Assembly (NCBI GenBank): GCA_018136815.1
Contig: CM030939.1
Span: 1,282,113 to 1,346,112, forward strand
Length of the DNA stretch: 64,000 nt
Reading direction: 5' to 3'
Source: Isochrysis galbana
Lineage: Eukaryota > Haptophyta > Isochrysidales > Isochrysidaceae
In this document: positions 11,190 to 21,971 of the stretch, piece after piece
How positions within the stretch are numbered: the stretch's first letter is position 1
Layout: each line of letters starts with the position of its first letter
The notes under the pieces: generated by a model
Database searches by the model: none
Seen by the model: only the letters and a program-made list of their open reading frames with translations
Told to the model about the DNA's origin: nothing
Position numbers and translations under genes: made by a program

Positions 11190-11822
11190 TGTGTAGCCCT
11201 GAATCTTCAGATCTTTTTTTTACTAACACGGTATGTGATGTGTGTTTTTTTGACTCTGGCTCGCGTCCGCACAAGAATTGTGAAATAGCTTCTCCACCTT
11301 GACAACGTCCATCACCCGCTCAAACCCTTGCGAGAGGAAGATAGTGGGAATCGCCTCGATCCTCGATGGTCATGGGGACCATCGATCGAAACAACAGAGG
11401 GGCGAACGGAGGACGATCGATGGGATGGGAGGTAAATACCATGATTGCGATGGGGGGTCCCTAGCTAGTAGTACTAGCCTGAGACTGCACGAGCCCCCCC
11501 CCCCCCCCCCCCCCCGCGCCCCCCATGAACAACCTTCGGAATCCTAAAGCACCCACCGGAAGAGTAGAGTGTTTGGCCGACCACTACAAATGAACGACCG
11601 CGCGCTAAGCCCGCCTTGTGCCTAATGAAGATGAATTGGAACTGGCCCCGCAGCAAAGTCCAATAATCTCCCTATCTACTTGTGGTTGGAGGCGGTGTCT
11701 CGCCGCGCCGATGTTGACCACGCCTATCGTCAATCCAAGCAAGCCAAGCTAGAGGCCAAGCAGTGCTCCGTGTACAGAGCGGAGCTCCACGTCCCTTCAT
11801 AATGGCATCGTGGGCCGTCGTT
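11190..11822. other. Gene-free stretch with a short dispersed repeat and a C run
   Basis: Contains TAGCCCTGAATCTTCAG followed by a T run near 11193-11222. The same word forms both ends of a small element at 46469-46564. A run of about 29 C lies at 11487-11515. No coding signal was seen. Confidence 0.5.
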
Positions 11823-14593
11823 TTAGCTACCTGTGCTTCGTGAATGGAGCCGTTCTCCTTGCTCAACGTGCACGCTGAGACGTGGCTGCCAACCTCGGGC
11901 CACTCGGTGAGTTGTACACTTGATGCGTTCTGCGTGCACTTGTAATAGGATGCGCGCCATTTCATGGGGGTCCGCCCCCTTCTGGAATGCCAAGTCGACG
12001 TGAGGAAGCTGAGCGAGTTGTTGCACGTGCCGCTGATCCTCGCCGGTGAGTACGCACACGATTCCTCGGAAGCCGCCTGCTCGAAGATCACGAGCGACGT
12101 CAGACCCTTTGACGAACACACCTTCGTCTTCGAGGTCAATGTTCTCATCAAGCACAGCAATGTCTGCCGGAGGTAGATTGGCGGTCTGGAGAGAACTGCC
12201 ATCATGTCGGAGCACGCAAGGATGGAGAGGTGAGGTAAAGCGCGGAGGGCTAGCGCGAGGCTGTGCTCTATACTTGCTGGGGCGGTGTGCCGAAACTCCA
12301 TTTCGCGTGCGTTTGGTGGGTCCTCGCTGCAAGCACAACACAACAGGCAGGCAGATATGACTAAGTCTTCTATCGACACGCATGGAGCTGCAACGGGCAC
12401 ACACGTACATTGTCTTTCGGCCCATCACAATGTCCACGTAGGCCTGCACCTCAGCCAAAGAGGCGCCGACACTTCCGCTGCGTTGGCGGTCCGCCCGCAT
12501 GCATACGGCAAACAGAAAGTTCTGAGGGCCACGCAAGAAAGAAGTTTGCTGCTGAACGAGTCTGTGTGCGCAATTACGCGCCAGTAAGGATGCATGCTCA
12601 CCTGCATGCGGCGTAGCGCAGGCGAGTCGTCGATGCCGATACACACGAGGGACGACTCATTTGAGTGACAAGACTTGAGGTCCGTGTTCCTGGACCTCGG
12701 TTTGGCCATGGGCAGGCTAGAGGGCGCGGTGGCCCCCATGCTTGGAGATGGCTCGGATAGGATGGAGGAAGTTGCGTCGACGAGACCGTTTTGCATCATT
12801 GGACCTGGTGGTCCTCGTTCATTGGCATTCGCACTCGCACCAAGGCTTTCGAATGAGGCGCTGTTCCCTCCGCACGTCGCCGCCGGGAGCAGTAGGTAGA
12901 CAGTTGTGTGATGAGCGTCGGCTTCCATCCGGGAATGGCCGCCGATGGCTTCCGCTGCGAGCTTGACCGATGATAAGCCGAGCCCGTTGCTGCCGGGGGG
13001 GGGGGGGGGGGGCGGGCGGGCTCAGAACCGCTCGCCCATCAGCCATTGGGGCACCCTTGTGTGGCGGATCGGGGCCCATCGCCCTCACCTTCTTGTTTCG
13101 TGACCGCCAGTCGCCGTTGAAATGCTCCTCTTGAAGCCCTTTTCGAATACGTGCTTACATTCTTGAGGCGAAAGATGCGGCACACTCGCCGGGTTTGAAT
13201 TGCAGACCGAGAGATGCAGCCACCCTTCCCCAGCGTCGTCTACGAGATGGGGCGACAGGTGATCGAGCAGGTCGGCACTGCGCACAAGCGCGTCACACAC
13301 TCAAGCGTCCTGCACAGCATTCGCGCTCGCGGTTGTCGGGCGAGGGCCGAGAGAGCATGCCGTATGCGCACCGTGCTCAAGCCTCGCCTTGGCACTGACT
13401 TGCTTCTGAGAGGCCGCGTATTTGGCGGCGTTCGTGGACACCTCGTTCAGAAGCAGGCGCAGGATCACCAGGTCAACCATGACCGTTTCATCGTCGGTGT
13501 CGATCAGGGCGTGGGGACCAAGTGCGGCTCTGAGCTCGTCGTGCACGTGCGCCTTTGTCCGCTCCGACTGGTAAGTGCCATCTTCGAGCTGCACGAAGAT
13601 CTCGCGTTGGTAACACCTGCCACGGATGTGGGGGGAGGCTCTCCGGGATCGAGTGCTGAACCGGGACGGTTGCGTGTGGGGACCAGTGAGCCGTCGGTTC
13701 CGCAGGCTCCCGACGTTGTGCTCAGTCGGCTCAGCCGTCTCTCCAAGCGAGCACGGAGGCAAGCCTCACCATTCAGAAGTCTGCGTCAGCATATCAACAA
13801 CTTGTCGTCGAAGACCAACCGGCGAATCGGAGGCTTGGTTTCCCATCCAGTCGGCCTCTTCATCGTCCTGTCGCAGCGACTCCTTGAGAAGTGCGGAGGC
13901 TCCACTGCACTGCCCTTTGATGACGTGCAGCAGCCGCGAGTCGGCGTGGTGGATGACGGCATAGCGGCGGGACATCTCCATCAGAGCGTGCACATCCGCA
14001 ATGAAGAAGGATCCGCACAGGAAGCCCAAGATGCTGCCCACAAGCGCTAGCACGGATGCCGTCCTTTTCGCAAGGAAGACGAGCGTCGCGGCTGGCACAG
14101 CAGAGCTGAGCAGGAGCATCTTAAGCCTCGCGGAGACGGGTACGCCCCGGGCCGCCATGGAGAGCTGCAAGATGAAGGCACATTGCGAGAGAACTCCCTC
14201 CTCGAGCGAGAGAGTCTCCATGCTCGTTGTCGAGAGACTGAGCCCCTCCCATGCGGCGAGGATGAGGGCGACGAGCAGGTGTTCGTAGGTCATGCGCCGA
14301 TGCGCCAGCGAAACGATGCGCCGATCCGCTGTCTGCCCCCGTGCCGCAGCGCACAGCGCAAGCAAGCCTAGCACAAGCCACCAGGGCACGCGGAGGCGAG
14401 AACTGCTGCAGATCACAACGAGCGCCATGCTTGCACCAGTGGTGCGACTAGCGAACTCATGGGTGTTCTCAAGACGGCGTGCTGGCGCATGCGCGGGCGT
14501 CGACAAGTCGCGTGAGCATGCGTTCATTGCGATGGCTTGTCCAAGCTGAAGGGCACGCCTCAGAGAAGAGCGCATCATGCCGAACTGTCCCAT
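11823..14593 (-). CDS. Membrane-bound hybrid histidine kinase with receiver domain (6 exons)
   Basis: Predicted 687 residues. Exons on the minus strand: 14593-13770, 13616-13396, 13239-13089, 12989-12602, 12521-12405 and 12185-11823; phases close. Residues about 66-200 hold several hydrophobic helices. His223 in LLHVIKGQC is the probable phosphoacceptor. The kinase ATPase domain is split by introns: N box LRLLLNEVSTNAAKYA, then LHLSVCNSN and VFEKGF, then the G2 box NGLGLSSVKLAAEAIGGHS. The receiver is complete, with the acidic pair in CIGIDDSP, phosphoacceptor Asp in IAVLDENIDL, Thr in VCVLTGED and Lys in LAFQKGADP. It should sense a signal at a membrane and phosphorylate its own receiver. 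The exon 2/3 junction was chosen by phase and is the least certain. The last exon may continue past the receiver. Confidence 0.82.
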
Positions 14594-15967
14594 TTCGGGG
14601 CTGCTAAGGAACAGAGAGAGGCGCGCAGGGGAGTTGATGTCGGGTGGTCAGGGGATTCGAGGGAGAGTAATCCGCGCTCATGTGGCCCCCTCTCGCTGTG
14701 GAGACGGGGTCTCAATGGACTGTCTGGCCAGGCGAAGGCCACTCCGACGGGCTCATCTTCCTCTCTCAGAGCAGAGCGGGGGGGTGACTCGCTCTTCGAG
14801 GTGCGTTGAGTCCTGGCGTGGAGTGCGGGGCATGTTCGGCCTCCACCCTCCGCCTGAAACGCACGTCGTCCGGCGGCGAGCAGCGGGACGATGGCGGGGA
14901 GGGAAGGGGGAGGGGATGGAAGCACGCACCTCTCTCTCTCTCTCTCTGCCTGCTCTCGCTGCAACTCGCCTCTCCTCCCGAGTTCTCTTCCTCTCTCTCT
15001 CCCGTACTCTCTTCCCGTAAGAGCCCCCCGCCCCCCTCCCCCTCCGCTCTCTCTCCCCTCCAATCGTGCGGATTCCTAACTGCCCCTCTTCTCCTCTTCC
15101 CTCTCTCCTTCCCCCCCCTCTCTCTCTCTCCCCCCGCCGCTCTCTTCCCCCATAACAGCCGTGGAAGAACCCGACCCCCGCGCAGAGAGGGAAGGAGAGC
15201 AGGAGAGAAGAGAAGAGGAGAGAGAGGGGAGAGGGGAGAGAGGGAAGAGAGAGGAGGAGAGAGGAGGAGAGAGAGGAGGAGAGAGAGGAGGAGAGAGAGG
15301 AGAGAGAGAGGAGAGAGAGGAGAGAGAGAGGAGAGAGAGAGGAGAGAGAGGAGAGAGAGGAGAGAGAGGAGAGAAGGAGAGTAGGAGAGAGAAGGAGACG
15401 GGGGGGGCGGCTCTCGGGTCTTCTCCCGCGGAGCGCCCCCGCCGCGGGGGCCCCTCTCCCTCAGAGAGAAGAAGAAGAAGAGAGAGAGAGAGATCAGAGA
15501 AGCTCGGCGACTCTTCTCAAGCGCCCGGCTGCGACTGCCCGGCAAGCCGCGCCCCACGACTTGCCTCCTCCTCGGGCTCGGAGCCAAAGACTGCAACCCT
15601 CCCCGGCGGAGCTCACCCCAATCTCCGAGATCTCGTCGGTCGGTTGGGGAAAGAAGGCGGGGCCGCCCATCTCGGGGAGCGAGGTCTTCTCGGCCCGTCA
15701 AAGTCTCTCTCTCTCTCCTCTTCCGGTGAGTCGCACCTTTGCTGAGCCGCCGTGAGGTCCGACCCGCGACCGGAAGGAAGGAAGGAAGCTGCCGAGGACG
15801 AGAGCGGAGAAGAGGGGCGAGCCGTGGGACCGAAACAGTCGAATCGGACGGTTTCGGCGGCAGGCACATCTTGAAACGGCTGCGCGTGGGCGGCGCGAGC
15901 CTCTCTCTCTCTCTCTCTCCACGTGTGTCTCGCACTCCCCCGCGGCCCCCCCCCGCACCGCGCCCTT
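14594..15967. repeat. CT tract switching to GA tract upstream of the kinase gene
   Basis: From about 14930 to 15150 the plus strand is CT/C-rich; from about 15180 to 15410 it is GA-rich with GAGAGGAGAGAG words. The two arms are roughly complementary around a centre near 15165, so the region could fold as a large imperfect hairpin. Pure purine/pyrimidine tracts also favour triplex DNA. No gene is visible; a 419-codon frame on the minus strand is a product of the repeat. Confidence 0.75.
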
Positions 15968-16251
15968 GCGGTGCGGTTGCGGAGGTCGGTGGCGATGTGT
16001 AGAAAAGCAGAGAGGCGCGCCTCACTGCTCATCATTCCAACGGAACAGCACCCCTCGCGTGCGGCTTGAAGGTGGGGAAGAAGCAGTCGATGTGCAACCG
16101 TCGATCGAGGTCGAAGTCGAGGAAGCAGAGGGAGACGAGACTATGGGTGGTCATGGGCGCGGTGCGGGGGGGGGCCGGTGGCGATGTGTAGAAAAGCAGA
16201 GAGGCGCGCCTCACTGCTCATCATTCCAAAGGGAACAGCACCCCTCGCGTG

Positions 16252-17556
16252 TTGGCTCCGGCCAGAATTTCGAGAATTTTTTTTTGAAATTTGGGTCCAA
16301 CATCGAAATAAAAATTTTGACCGAAATTTGGGTGCGTAAGCCTCGAAATTTTGTCGCACGGGCGCACGGGCGCATGGCACCTACCCCTACCGCGCAGCGG
16401 CTGGCCGGCCGTTCATCGCGGAAGAGGCCCCGGCGCGACTCCTTGCAAGGGCATGGCGAGGCCGGGGAGGAGTGCAGCTCTCAGCCCTACCTACGAGGGA
16501 AAGGTCGTCGCCATAGAGGCGGATGCAATCCATTTCCGAGTTGTACCCCGGTCCGACGCGCACGGCATACACGGTCAACTATCCCGCCGACGACACCTCC
16601 GAGGACCTAGAAGTGGAAGAAGTCCAGCGCCTCCTAGTAGTGCGAAATTTTCCTGAACGGAAGCGGCTCGCCTCTGCCCTCTCACCTGCCTTTGTCTATC
16701 TCAGGGAGCGCATGGAGGGCCGCTGCAATGACTCATTTGACTGCTCCAAGATGTACCAGATGTTGGACGTTGTGCAGGTCTTTGACCCGTCATTTGCGGC
16801 TTCTCATGCCACTCCCGCTTCCGTGGATGCTCTGGCTTGCCTCACCCCCCTTGGGATGCCTGATGATGAGGGGGGCATAAATGCCAACACTCTGAAGGCT
16901 GAGTTGCCTGCCTATCTCACGGCCGCGTCCCATGCCGCCCTCAACGTGAAGGACGTCGACGACTTCACAGATGGAGTGCTCGAATGGTGGCGGAAGAATG
17001 GCCAAGCTTTGCCGGCGTGGTCGAAGGCAGCACGTGTTGTCTTTGCTACTACTCCAAATTCGGCCTCGTGTGAACGTGTCTTTTCTTTGCTTCGTGTTAT
17101 GTATGGTGAGCAGCAAGCCGGGGGGTTTTCAGATCATTTGCAAGTTTCCCTGATGACTGATGAGTCGGTATCGGTATAACGGAAGGATTGTGGGCTGACT
17201 GTTGACTGTCTTCGTCTTCGTCTTGATTCATGTGAGATGTGCTCTGGGTTGACTTGCAGCATATTTCTCAATTCTCAACATCAATATGATAAACTTGGAA
17301 CAATCCACATCCATCAACTGATTCTAACATGCCTTATGCTTATCCTACTATCCTCTCTCTCCGTCTCTATAAGACGGTAGACGGCGCGGTCGGCCGGCCC
17401 GCCGGCCACCCATGTATAGCCCATAGAGGCGAGTGTACTTGTGAAGAAAATTTTGATCGAAATTTGGGTGGACAAGGCTCGAAATGTTGGTAGAGATCAT
17501 CGAAATTTCGAAACGAAATTTGGGTGGGTCTCAATCGAAATTCTGGCCGGAGCCAA
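16252..17556 (+). mobile_element. hAT DNA transposon, deletion derivative, with 8-bp target duplication
   Basis: A 1305-bp element with inverted ends TTGGCTCCGGCCAGAATT at the left and the complement at the right, flanked by CTCGCGTG on both sides (16244-16251 and 17557-17564). Both subterminal regions are full of AAATTTCGA-type words, likely transposase binding sites. It carries one frame for the end of a hAT transposase. Single-end relatives lie at 19600 (left end) and 60583 (right end). Confidence 0.93.
16523..17179 (+). CDS. hAT transposase, C-terminal part only
   Basis: An open frame of 218 residues inside the 1305-bp hAT element. The end shows the family dimerisation domain: VLEWWRKNGQALPAWSKAARVVFATTPNSASCERVFSLLRVMYG, with the W-W pair and the S-x-x-CERVFS core. 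The N-terminal zinc finger and most of the RNase-H-like catalytic part are absent, against roughly 600 or more residues in full hAT transposases. It therefore cannot act alone in transposition; it could at most dimerise with a complete enzyme. The frame is uninterrupted, which suggests recent deletion or selection. Confidence 0.8.
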   Translation: MQSISELYPGPTRTAYTVNYPADDTSEDLEVEEVQRLLVVRNFPERKRLASALSPAFVYLRERMEGRCNDSFDCSKMYQMLDVVQVFDPSFAASHATPASVDALACLTPLGMPDDEGGINANTLKAELPAYLTAASHAALNVKDVDDFTDGVLEWWRKNGQALPAWSKAARVVFATTPNSASCERVFSLLRVMYGEQQAGGFSDHLQVSLMTDESVSV

Positions 17557-17657
17557 CTCGCGTGCGGCTTGAAGGTGGGGAAGAAGCAGTCGATGTGCAA
17601 CCGTCGATCGAGGTCGAAGTCGAGGAAGCAGAGGGAGACGAGACTATGGGTGGTCAT

Positions 17658-18289
17658 CAATCAGAGCGCCCACGATTGTGGGCGCGCAGCGCGTCGATCC
17701 TTATCTCTTTCCGCAAACCGGTGCCGCAATCGGTTCAATCAGCAGTCAACGTAACACTTGACACTTGTGACCGGAGAAAGCGCCCCTGCCGCCGTTTTGC
17801 GGTTTACTCTTGCTATTGCTACATCCGGTAAAGACGGACTTGTCGACTTGTTAACGTAAAAGTCAGTGGTGTTGGTGTTGTGCCTACGGGAACCGGAAGT
17901 AGGGCGGTCTGACCGTCTTACGTCTAACCTTTACAAGTATACAAGCCTAGTCTTGGCCCCACTCACACTGAGGATCCCAGAGCCCATAGGCCCACGGCCA
18001 CCAGCCCTAACTACCCCTCTACTTGCCCACATTTCCCACGAGCCTCGCCTCCTCCCCCCCCCCCCCCCCCGCGCCCCCCGCGCCCCCGCGCGCGCCTTAA
18101 CCCTTAACCCTTGGTGGGAAACACGGCCAGGAGTTTTCCAAACAGCAAACACAAACAGAGCAAAAGTCGCGTTCCGTCAAAAGAGGACCAGGCTATGTGC
18201 TTGTTGTCTGTTTGGTTAGCCACAATAATATTATCATTACAAAGCTAATCACGCTCCCCCACTCCCAACACACGCGGTAACACCCCCAG
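17658..18289. other. Gene-free stretch
   Basis: Contains a C run at about 18055-18070 and a CCTTAACCCTTAACCCTT word at 18095-18112. The latter is too short to be called telomere-like. No coding signal was recognised. Confidence 0.4.
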
Positions 18290-18841
18290 CTACGCGGGCT
18301 GAGTTTTCATCTTCTTCGTCTTTTTCTCGCATCCCTCTTCCTCGTCGTTCTGCTGGCAGGCGACGGTGTCGCTTGGCTGATCTTGGGTGGCGAGGTCCGT
18401 GACGCGTGCGAGGACGGCCTTCTTGTTCTCCATGTAGAGTTTGCCAGCTGCTCGGTGCACTTGCACCATGGGATTCGTTTCAGCCATGATATATTCCATG
18501 CAGAGGTACGCGACGGCGGCCTCGTCTCCAATGTACTTGGTCTTGGGGATCCTGTCGTACTCGTCGGAGTAGTCGCCGACGAGCATGAGGTTTGCCTTGC
18601 ACCAACGGCCCATGTATGGCTTGATGAGTGCCCACATCGACGGGTAGCGTTCCTTGGCCAGATCCACGCGGAAGTCTTCACATCCACGGCCCATGCCAGA
18701 TGCTGTGACGAGCAGCATCGCCAGGATGGCGCCGCTCATGCCCTCCTCCATGTGTTCGCAGAACCTGAAGGCTGGGCTGCGGACCTCCTCGTAGGTGCGG
18801 TGACCGAGTCGCTTGGCGATGAAGACAAAGTACTGGCCCAT
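18290..18841 (-). CDS. MGQY-family protein of unknown function
   Basis: Single-exon 183-residue frame chosen to start at MGQYFVFIAKRLG. That opening, together with a downstream GRWCKANLMLVGDYSDEYD block, matches a small protein family found in algae, fungi and some large viruses that starts MGQY and has a GRWAGDRIVLVGDY-like box. The biochemical role of the family is not known to me. The usual Asp-Lys-rich beginning after MGQY is replaced here by a divergent stretch. The C terminus is charged and ends with a basic KKTKKMKTQ cluster that could be a nuclear signal. An in-frame extension upstream to 19060 exists but is His/Pro-rich and unlike the family. Confidence 0.6.
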   Translation of the reverse strand: MGQYFVFIAKRLGHRTYEEVRSPAFRFCEHMEEGMSGAILAMLLVTASGMGRGCEDFRVDLAKERYPSMWALIKPYMGRWCKANLMLVGDYSDEYDRIPKTKYIGDEAAVAYLCMEYIMAETNPMVQVHRAAGKLYMENKKAVLARVTDLATQDQPSDTVACQQNDEEEGCEKKTKKMKTQPA

Positions 18842-19599
18842 GATGAAGGAGCGAGGCTTGTGGGGGAAGAGGAGAGTGAAGCGGGGTGTAGGTGGTGGAT
18901 GTCGGGGAGGAAGAGGAAGACTCTGGATGTTCGCCAGATGCGTGTGCACGCCGTGCGCATGATGAGTGGCAATCACATGTGCGGGGATCCCGTGCGTGGA
19001 AAGTTTCGTCCAAGCGCACGCCGTGAACCCCCCCCCCCGCGGGACTCCGTGCGTGCGCATGGAAGTTTCCGCACGCCGTCACCGCAACTCCCCCCAGTAT
19101 GACTGAAATCTTGTTGTGGGACGCCTAGGTGTTTCGTGACGGGTTTCATATACAACTGTGGACATTCGATCGCTCAATTCGACTGATGTCCCACAATTGA
19201 CGGAACGACACCTAAAAACTGCCTGTTTTTGGCTTTATGCTTTATTCATCTTTCATAGAAACACAGCCAAAACAGTCCAAGAAACAGTGATACCGCGAGG
19301 AGGGGGGGCTCCCGCTACGCCACTTGCGCGACGCTACGACGCTACCTACTTCCTACTTGTCTAACTAAAAGTAAGGTTACTGATTGTTGATTGGAGATTG
19401 GGAAGAGCAAAGAGCAAGTAACAAGTAACAAGTGACCCCCCCGCGCGTGACGTTTTTCCTCCGTGTCTTCCGTAAGCTGTGCGCCATCGCTCGAGCGCCC
19501 TCCGTGCTCTTCCCGTTTGTTCCCGTCCCCGCCCTCGTGCCTCAGTGCTCCGTGATGCCCGAGGGCGTGCCCATGCTATACGTCCTGTCCCCACGTGCT
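18842..19599. other. Gene-free stretch
   Basis: Upstream flank of the MGQY gene, with CCCCCCCCGCGGG at about 19028-19040. No recognisable coding or RNA signal. Confidence 0.35.
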
Positions 19600-19735
19600 T
19601 TGGCTCCGGCCAGAGTTTCGATCCAAGACCACCCTGCTTATTTCGATTCGAAATTTCGATGAGGTTGGAGCAAATTTCGAGCTTCGAAGGGGCTCATTTC
19701 GGCCTTATTTCGAATCGAAATTTGCTTAAGCGTCG
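19600..19735 (+). mobile_element. Left end of a hAT element related to the 16252 element
   Basis: Begins TTGGCTCCGGCCAGAGTTTC, then continues with repeated TTTCGATTCGAAATTTCG words, as in the subterminal part of the 1305-bp hAT. No matching right end or repeated flank was found nearby, so this is a solo end. Confidence 0.65.
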
Positions 19736-20984
19736 CCGCGGCGGGCCCCGATGCGTTGCCGCGCGGCATGTGGCCTCGTGGACAGTGGACGAGGGTACTA
19801 CAGATAGGATAATGAGATAGATCTCGCTAGAGCATAAGAATAAAGACCTATCTATATCTCTTTGATCTCGGATTCACTGATGCTCTAATGCGTGCCAATC
19901 AATTACACATTACACCAAGACCACACGCACAAGCACAAGACACACGGGCACACAAGGCCCCAAGATATCTCGTATCTCGTGGGGGTCTCTCCGCGCTCCG
20001 CGAGGGAAAGGACGCGATCTCGCTTCTCGCTCCGAGATTGGCCTCGCGCCCTCCCACGCTGCCCCCCCGTGCCCTCGGTCCCTCGCCCCCCCCCCCCCCC
20101 GCGGCAGGTTCTTTCCCTCGGCGTGCCGTCCGTCGCCTCCGGCCCTCTTCTCTTACCTTTTCTTGATGTCATCAAATGTTCCATGACCGTCCGTTGTTTT
20201 CTCTCATCTATCGGTCATATCTCCCCAACGAGATCTGCCCTCGTTGTGTGTTGTGTCGGCCTCCCCTCTGTCGCATGTCTGCGCGTTGCTGAGTTGCCCT
20301 GGTGCCGACGCCTGGCCGTCCGTCCAGGTGTGGTTAGTTTTCGCCCCGTTTGGGTTAGTTTGTATGGCTCTGTGTCCTCGAGCTTTTTGTACCAACATCG
20401 GCGAGGCCCCCTCGCTCCCTTCCCTCTCTTCCCTTCCTCCCCGGTTCCCTCGCATGCGGCTCCAAGCCTGGATCCCTTCCTTCCCTCCCTCCCATGCAAG
20501 CCCAGCGGTTCCTTTGGTTCCCCCCGCTCCGACGAGACTCGGAGTCCCGTGCGCTCGCCCCTCCCTTCGCTCGTCCGACGTCCGGCCCCCCCCTTCTTTC
20601 CATTAGTCTTTCCCTTGTTCCTAGAGTTTCCCGCGTCCCCTTCCCGGTTCTCTCCCTTAGTTTCGTACCCTTTGTTTCTGGCGCGCTCGCTCGGAAGCAG
20701 TCCCTCCGTGTCCACCCCTCGTGTGCTCTATCCCGCCCCGCTCGCTGTCATGCTCCCCGACCCTTCCGTCGTACCATGTAATAGGACTTCTGAGACCGCT
20801 CCCGCGTCGCTGTCACGCTCACCCTCTCCCTCCATCCATCACAATGCCCAAGTTCAAGCACAGCCACAAGCACCTCACACATTCACCAACACAGCCACTC
20901 CCATGCCACTCCACACACCACAGTTTTTTCTCGGGACGTCGACGTGACTGCGGGGGGCTCCTAATTGCTAATTGGTAATTGTAA
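19736..20984. other. Low-complexity stretch with a long but doubtful frame
   Basis: A frame at 19892-20947 (+) stays open for 351 codons but encodes a Ser/Pro/Arg-rich sequence without domains, overlaps open frames on the minus strand, and is made of CCCTC/TCCC words. I do not call it a gene. Confidence 0.4.
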
Positions 20985-21046
20985 TTGGAGAGGGGAGCAG
21001 TCGGCGCGCGCTCCATCGCTGAAATTATAACGATAATTTTTTAGAA
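20985..21046 (-). mobile_element. Hairpin-leader element, copy 4 (very short)
   Basis: Minus strand: AAAATTATCGTTATAATTTC then AGCGATGGAGCGCGCGCC. AATTATCGTTATAATT keeps inverted arms with compensating changes relative to other copies. Homology stops about 30 bases after the ATG (21016), so only the 5' terminus survives. Confidence 0.65.
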
Positions 21047-21423
21047 TGTTTAAGTTGAAGATGTCCCACTGGGCTTCTAGTCACAGCGTGTTTGGAAAAA
21101 TTGCCCAATCGCAGTCACTCGGTAGCCCCCCAAACTGCTTCAACCAGTACCAACCCTACAAAAGGGAAACCAATTACTGCATGCGGAGAGATGGGCCGAG
21201 CACAAGCTCCTAAACCTGAATTCTCCGCCTTGAATCCAACCAGCAAGCCGACGGTGGGCAGTCGGTCGCGCGCGGCTGGTGTGAAGGCTGCGCACGCACT
21301 CGCTGTTGCATAGCGACAGGTACGTGCACCATGGGCAGAGTGTCCTACATCCGTCCTTGGTCGCGCCGACAGGCAGCCACCGTGTGAGTGGAATCTCGAA
21401 GAGTGATGGCTCGAGCGCCGCCG

Positions 21424-21744
21424 TTACCTCTGAGGGAGCGGGAAGGACTCGAGCCTCACACGCTGCTGCCCGCGGCACGTCTCGAGCGCAGGCACGTACG
21501 CACATCGTGCTCGGTCCCAGAGCTGCATCCCATCTCCCACACACCAGTTGGCGAGCTCATTGACCTTGCGCCGCTGCTTGGGGTCGTTGAGCGCGACTGC
21601 GCCCGAGTAGGCGACAAGATTTCGCTCCTGTAGAGTGGCTCTGAGCCACGCCATGTCTGCAGGGCAGTCGGGAGGAGAGAGAGGAGCAGCCACACGGTAC
21701 GTCGAGGCGTTGGAGCGGCGGAGGGTCTTAGCAGCAGCAGGCAT
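21424..21744 (-). CDS. Possible first exon of an unidentified gene
   Basis: A 106-codon frame starting MPAAAKTLRRSN. It contains a protein-like stretch DMAWLRATLQERNLVAYSGAVALNDPKQRRKVNELANWCVGDGMQLWDRARCAYVPAL with normal amino acid mix and a good splice donor (CAGAG then GTAACG) at its end. I do not recognise the family and could not place later exons with confidence. A following frame below 21390 (EIPLTRWLPVGATKDG) may belong to it. The CT-rich sense-strand leader upstream (21750-21860) resembles that of other genes here. Confidence 0.4.
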   Translation of the reverse strand: MPAAAKTLRRSNASTYRVAAPLSPPDCPADMAWLRATLQERNLVAYSGAVALNDPKQRRKVNELANWCVGDGMQLWDRARCAYVPALETCRGQQRVRLESFPLPQR

Positions 21745-21928
21745 TGAGAACGGAGCGAGGAAGGGGGGCGGCGGTGGGGTTGGCGGCAGGGCGGTTGGCA
21801 GGAACGACGGAGGAAGAGGGAAGGGGAAGGAAAGGGGAGCGAAGCGGAAGGGAGAAGAAGAGAGGCGATGGGTGCAGTGTGGGACACTCGCGGCTCCCTT
21901 AACCGACGCTGCTGCCGCGTGGTGATGA

Positions 21929-21971
<43 letters not shown>

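Larger units (their letters stand above)
15968..17657 (+). repeat. Tandem duplication (about 189 bp), second copy split by a hAT element
   Basis: Copy A spans about 15968-16154. Copy B starts near 16157, runs to 16251, is interrupted, and resumes at 17557 to 17657. The two copies share GGTGGCGATGTGTAGAAAAG, the CCCCTCGCGTG word and the downstream GTCGATCGAGGTCGAAGTCG stretch, ending at GGGTGGTCAT. Copy A is thus the uninterrupted target site for the transposon sitting in copy B. Confidence 0.9.

Noticed and set aside
11672-12400. 242-codon minus-strand frame overlapping the kinase 3' part
   Set aside because: Out of frame with the receiver exons and without domains; a shadow of the kinase gene.
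14766-16025. 419-codon frame on the minus strand
   Set aside because: Encodes Ser/Leu/Pro/Arg repeats made by CT/GA microsatellites; no domain, and equally long frames exist on the other strand.
18095-18112. Telomere-like CCTTAACCC repeat
   Set aside because: Only about two units, not in an array.
19892-20947. 351-codon frame on the plus strand
   Set aside because: Ser/Pro/Arg-rich, no motif, overlaps open minus-strand frames; open because the DNA is poor in A.
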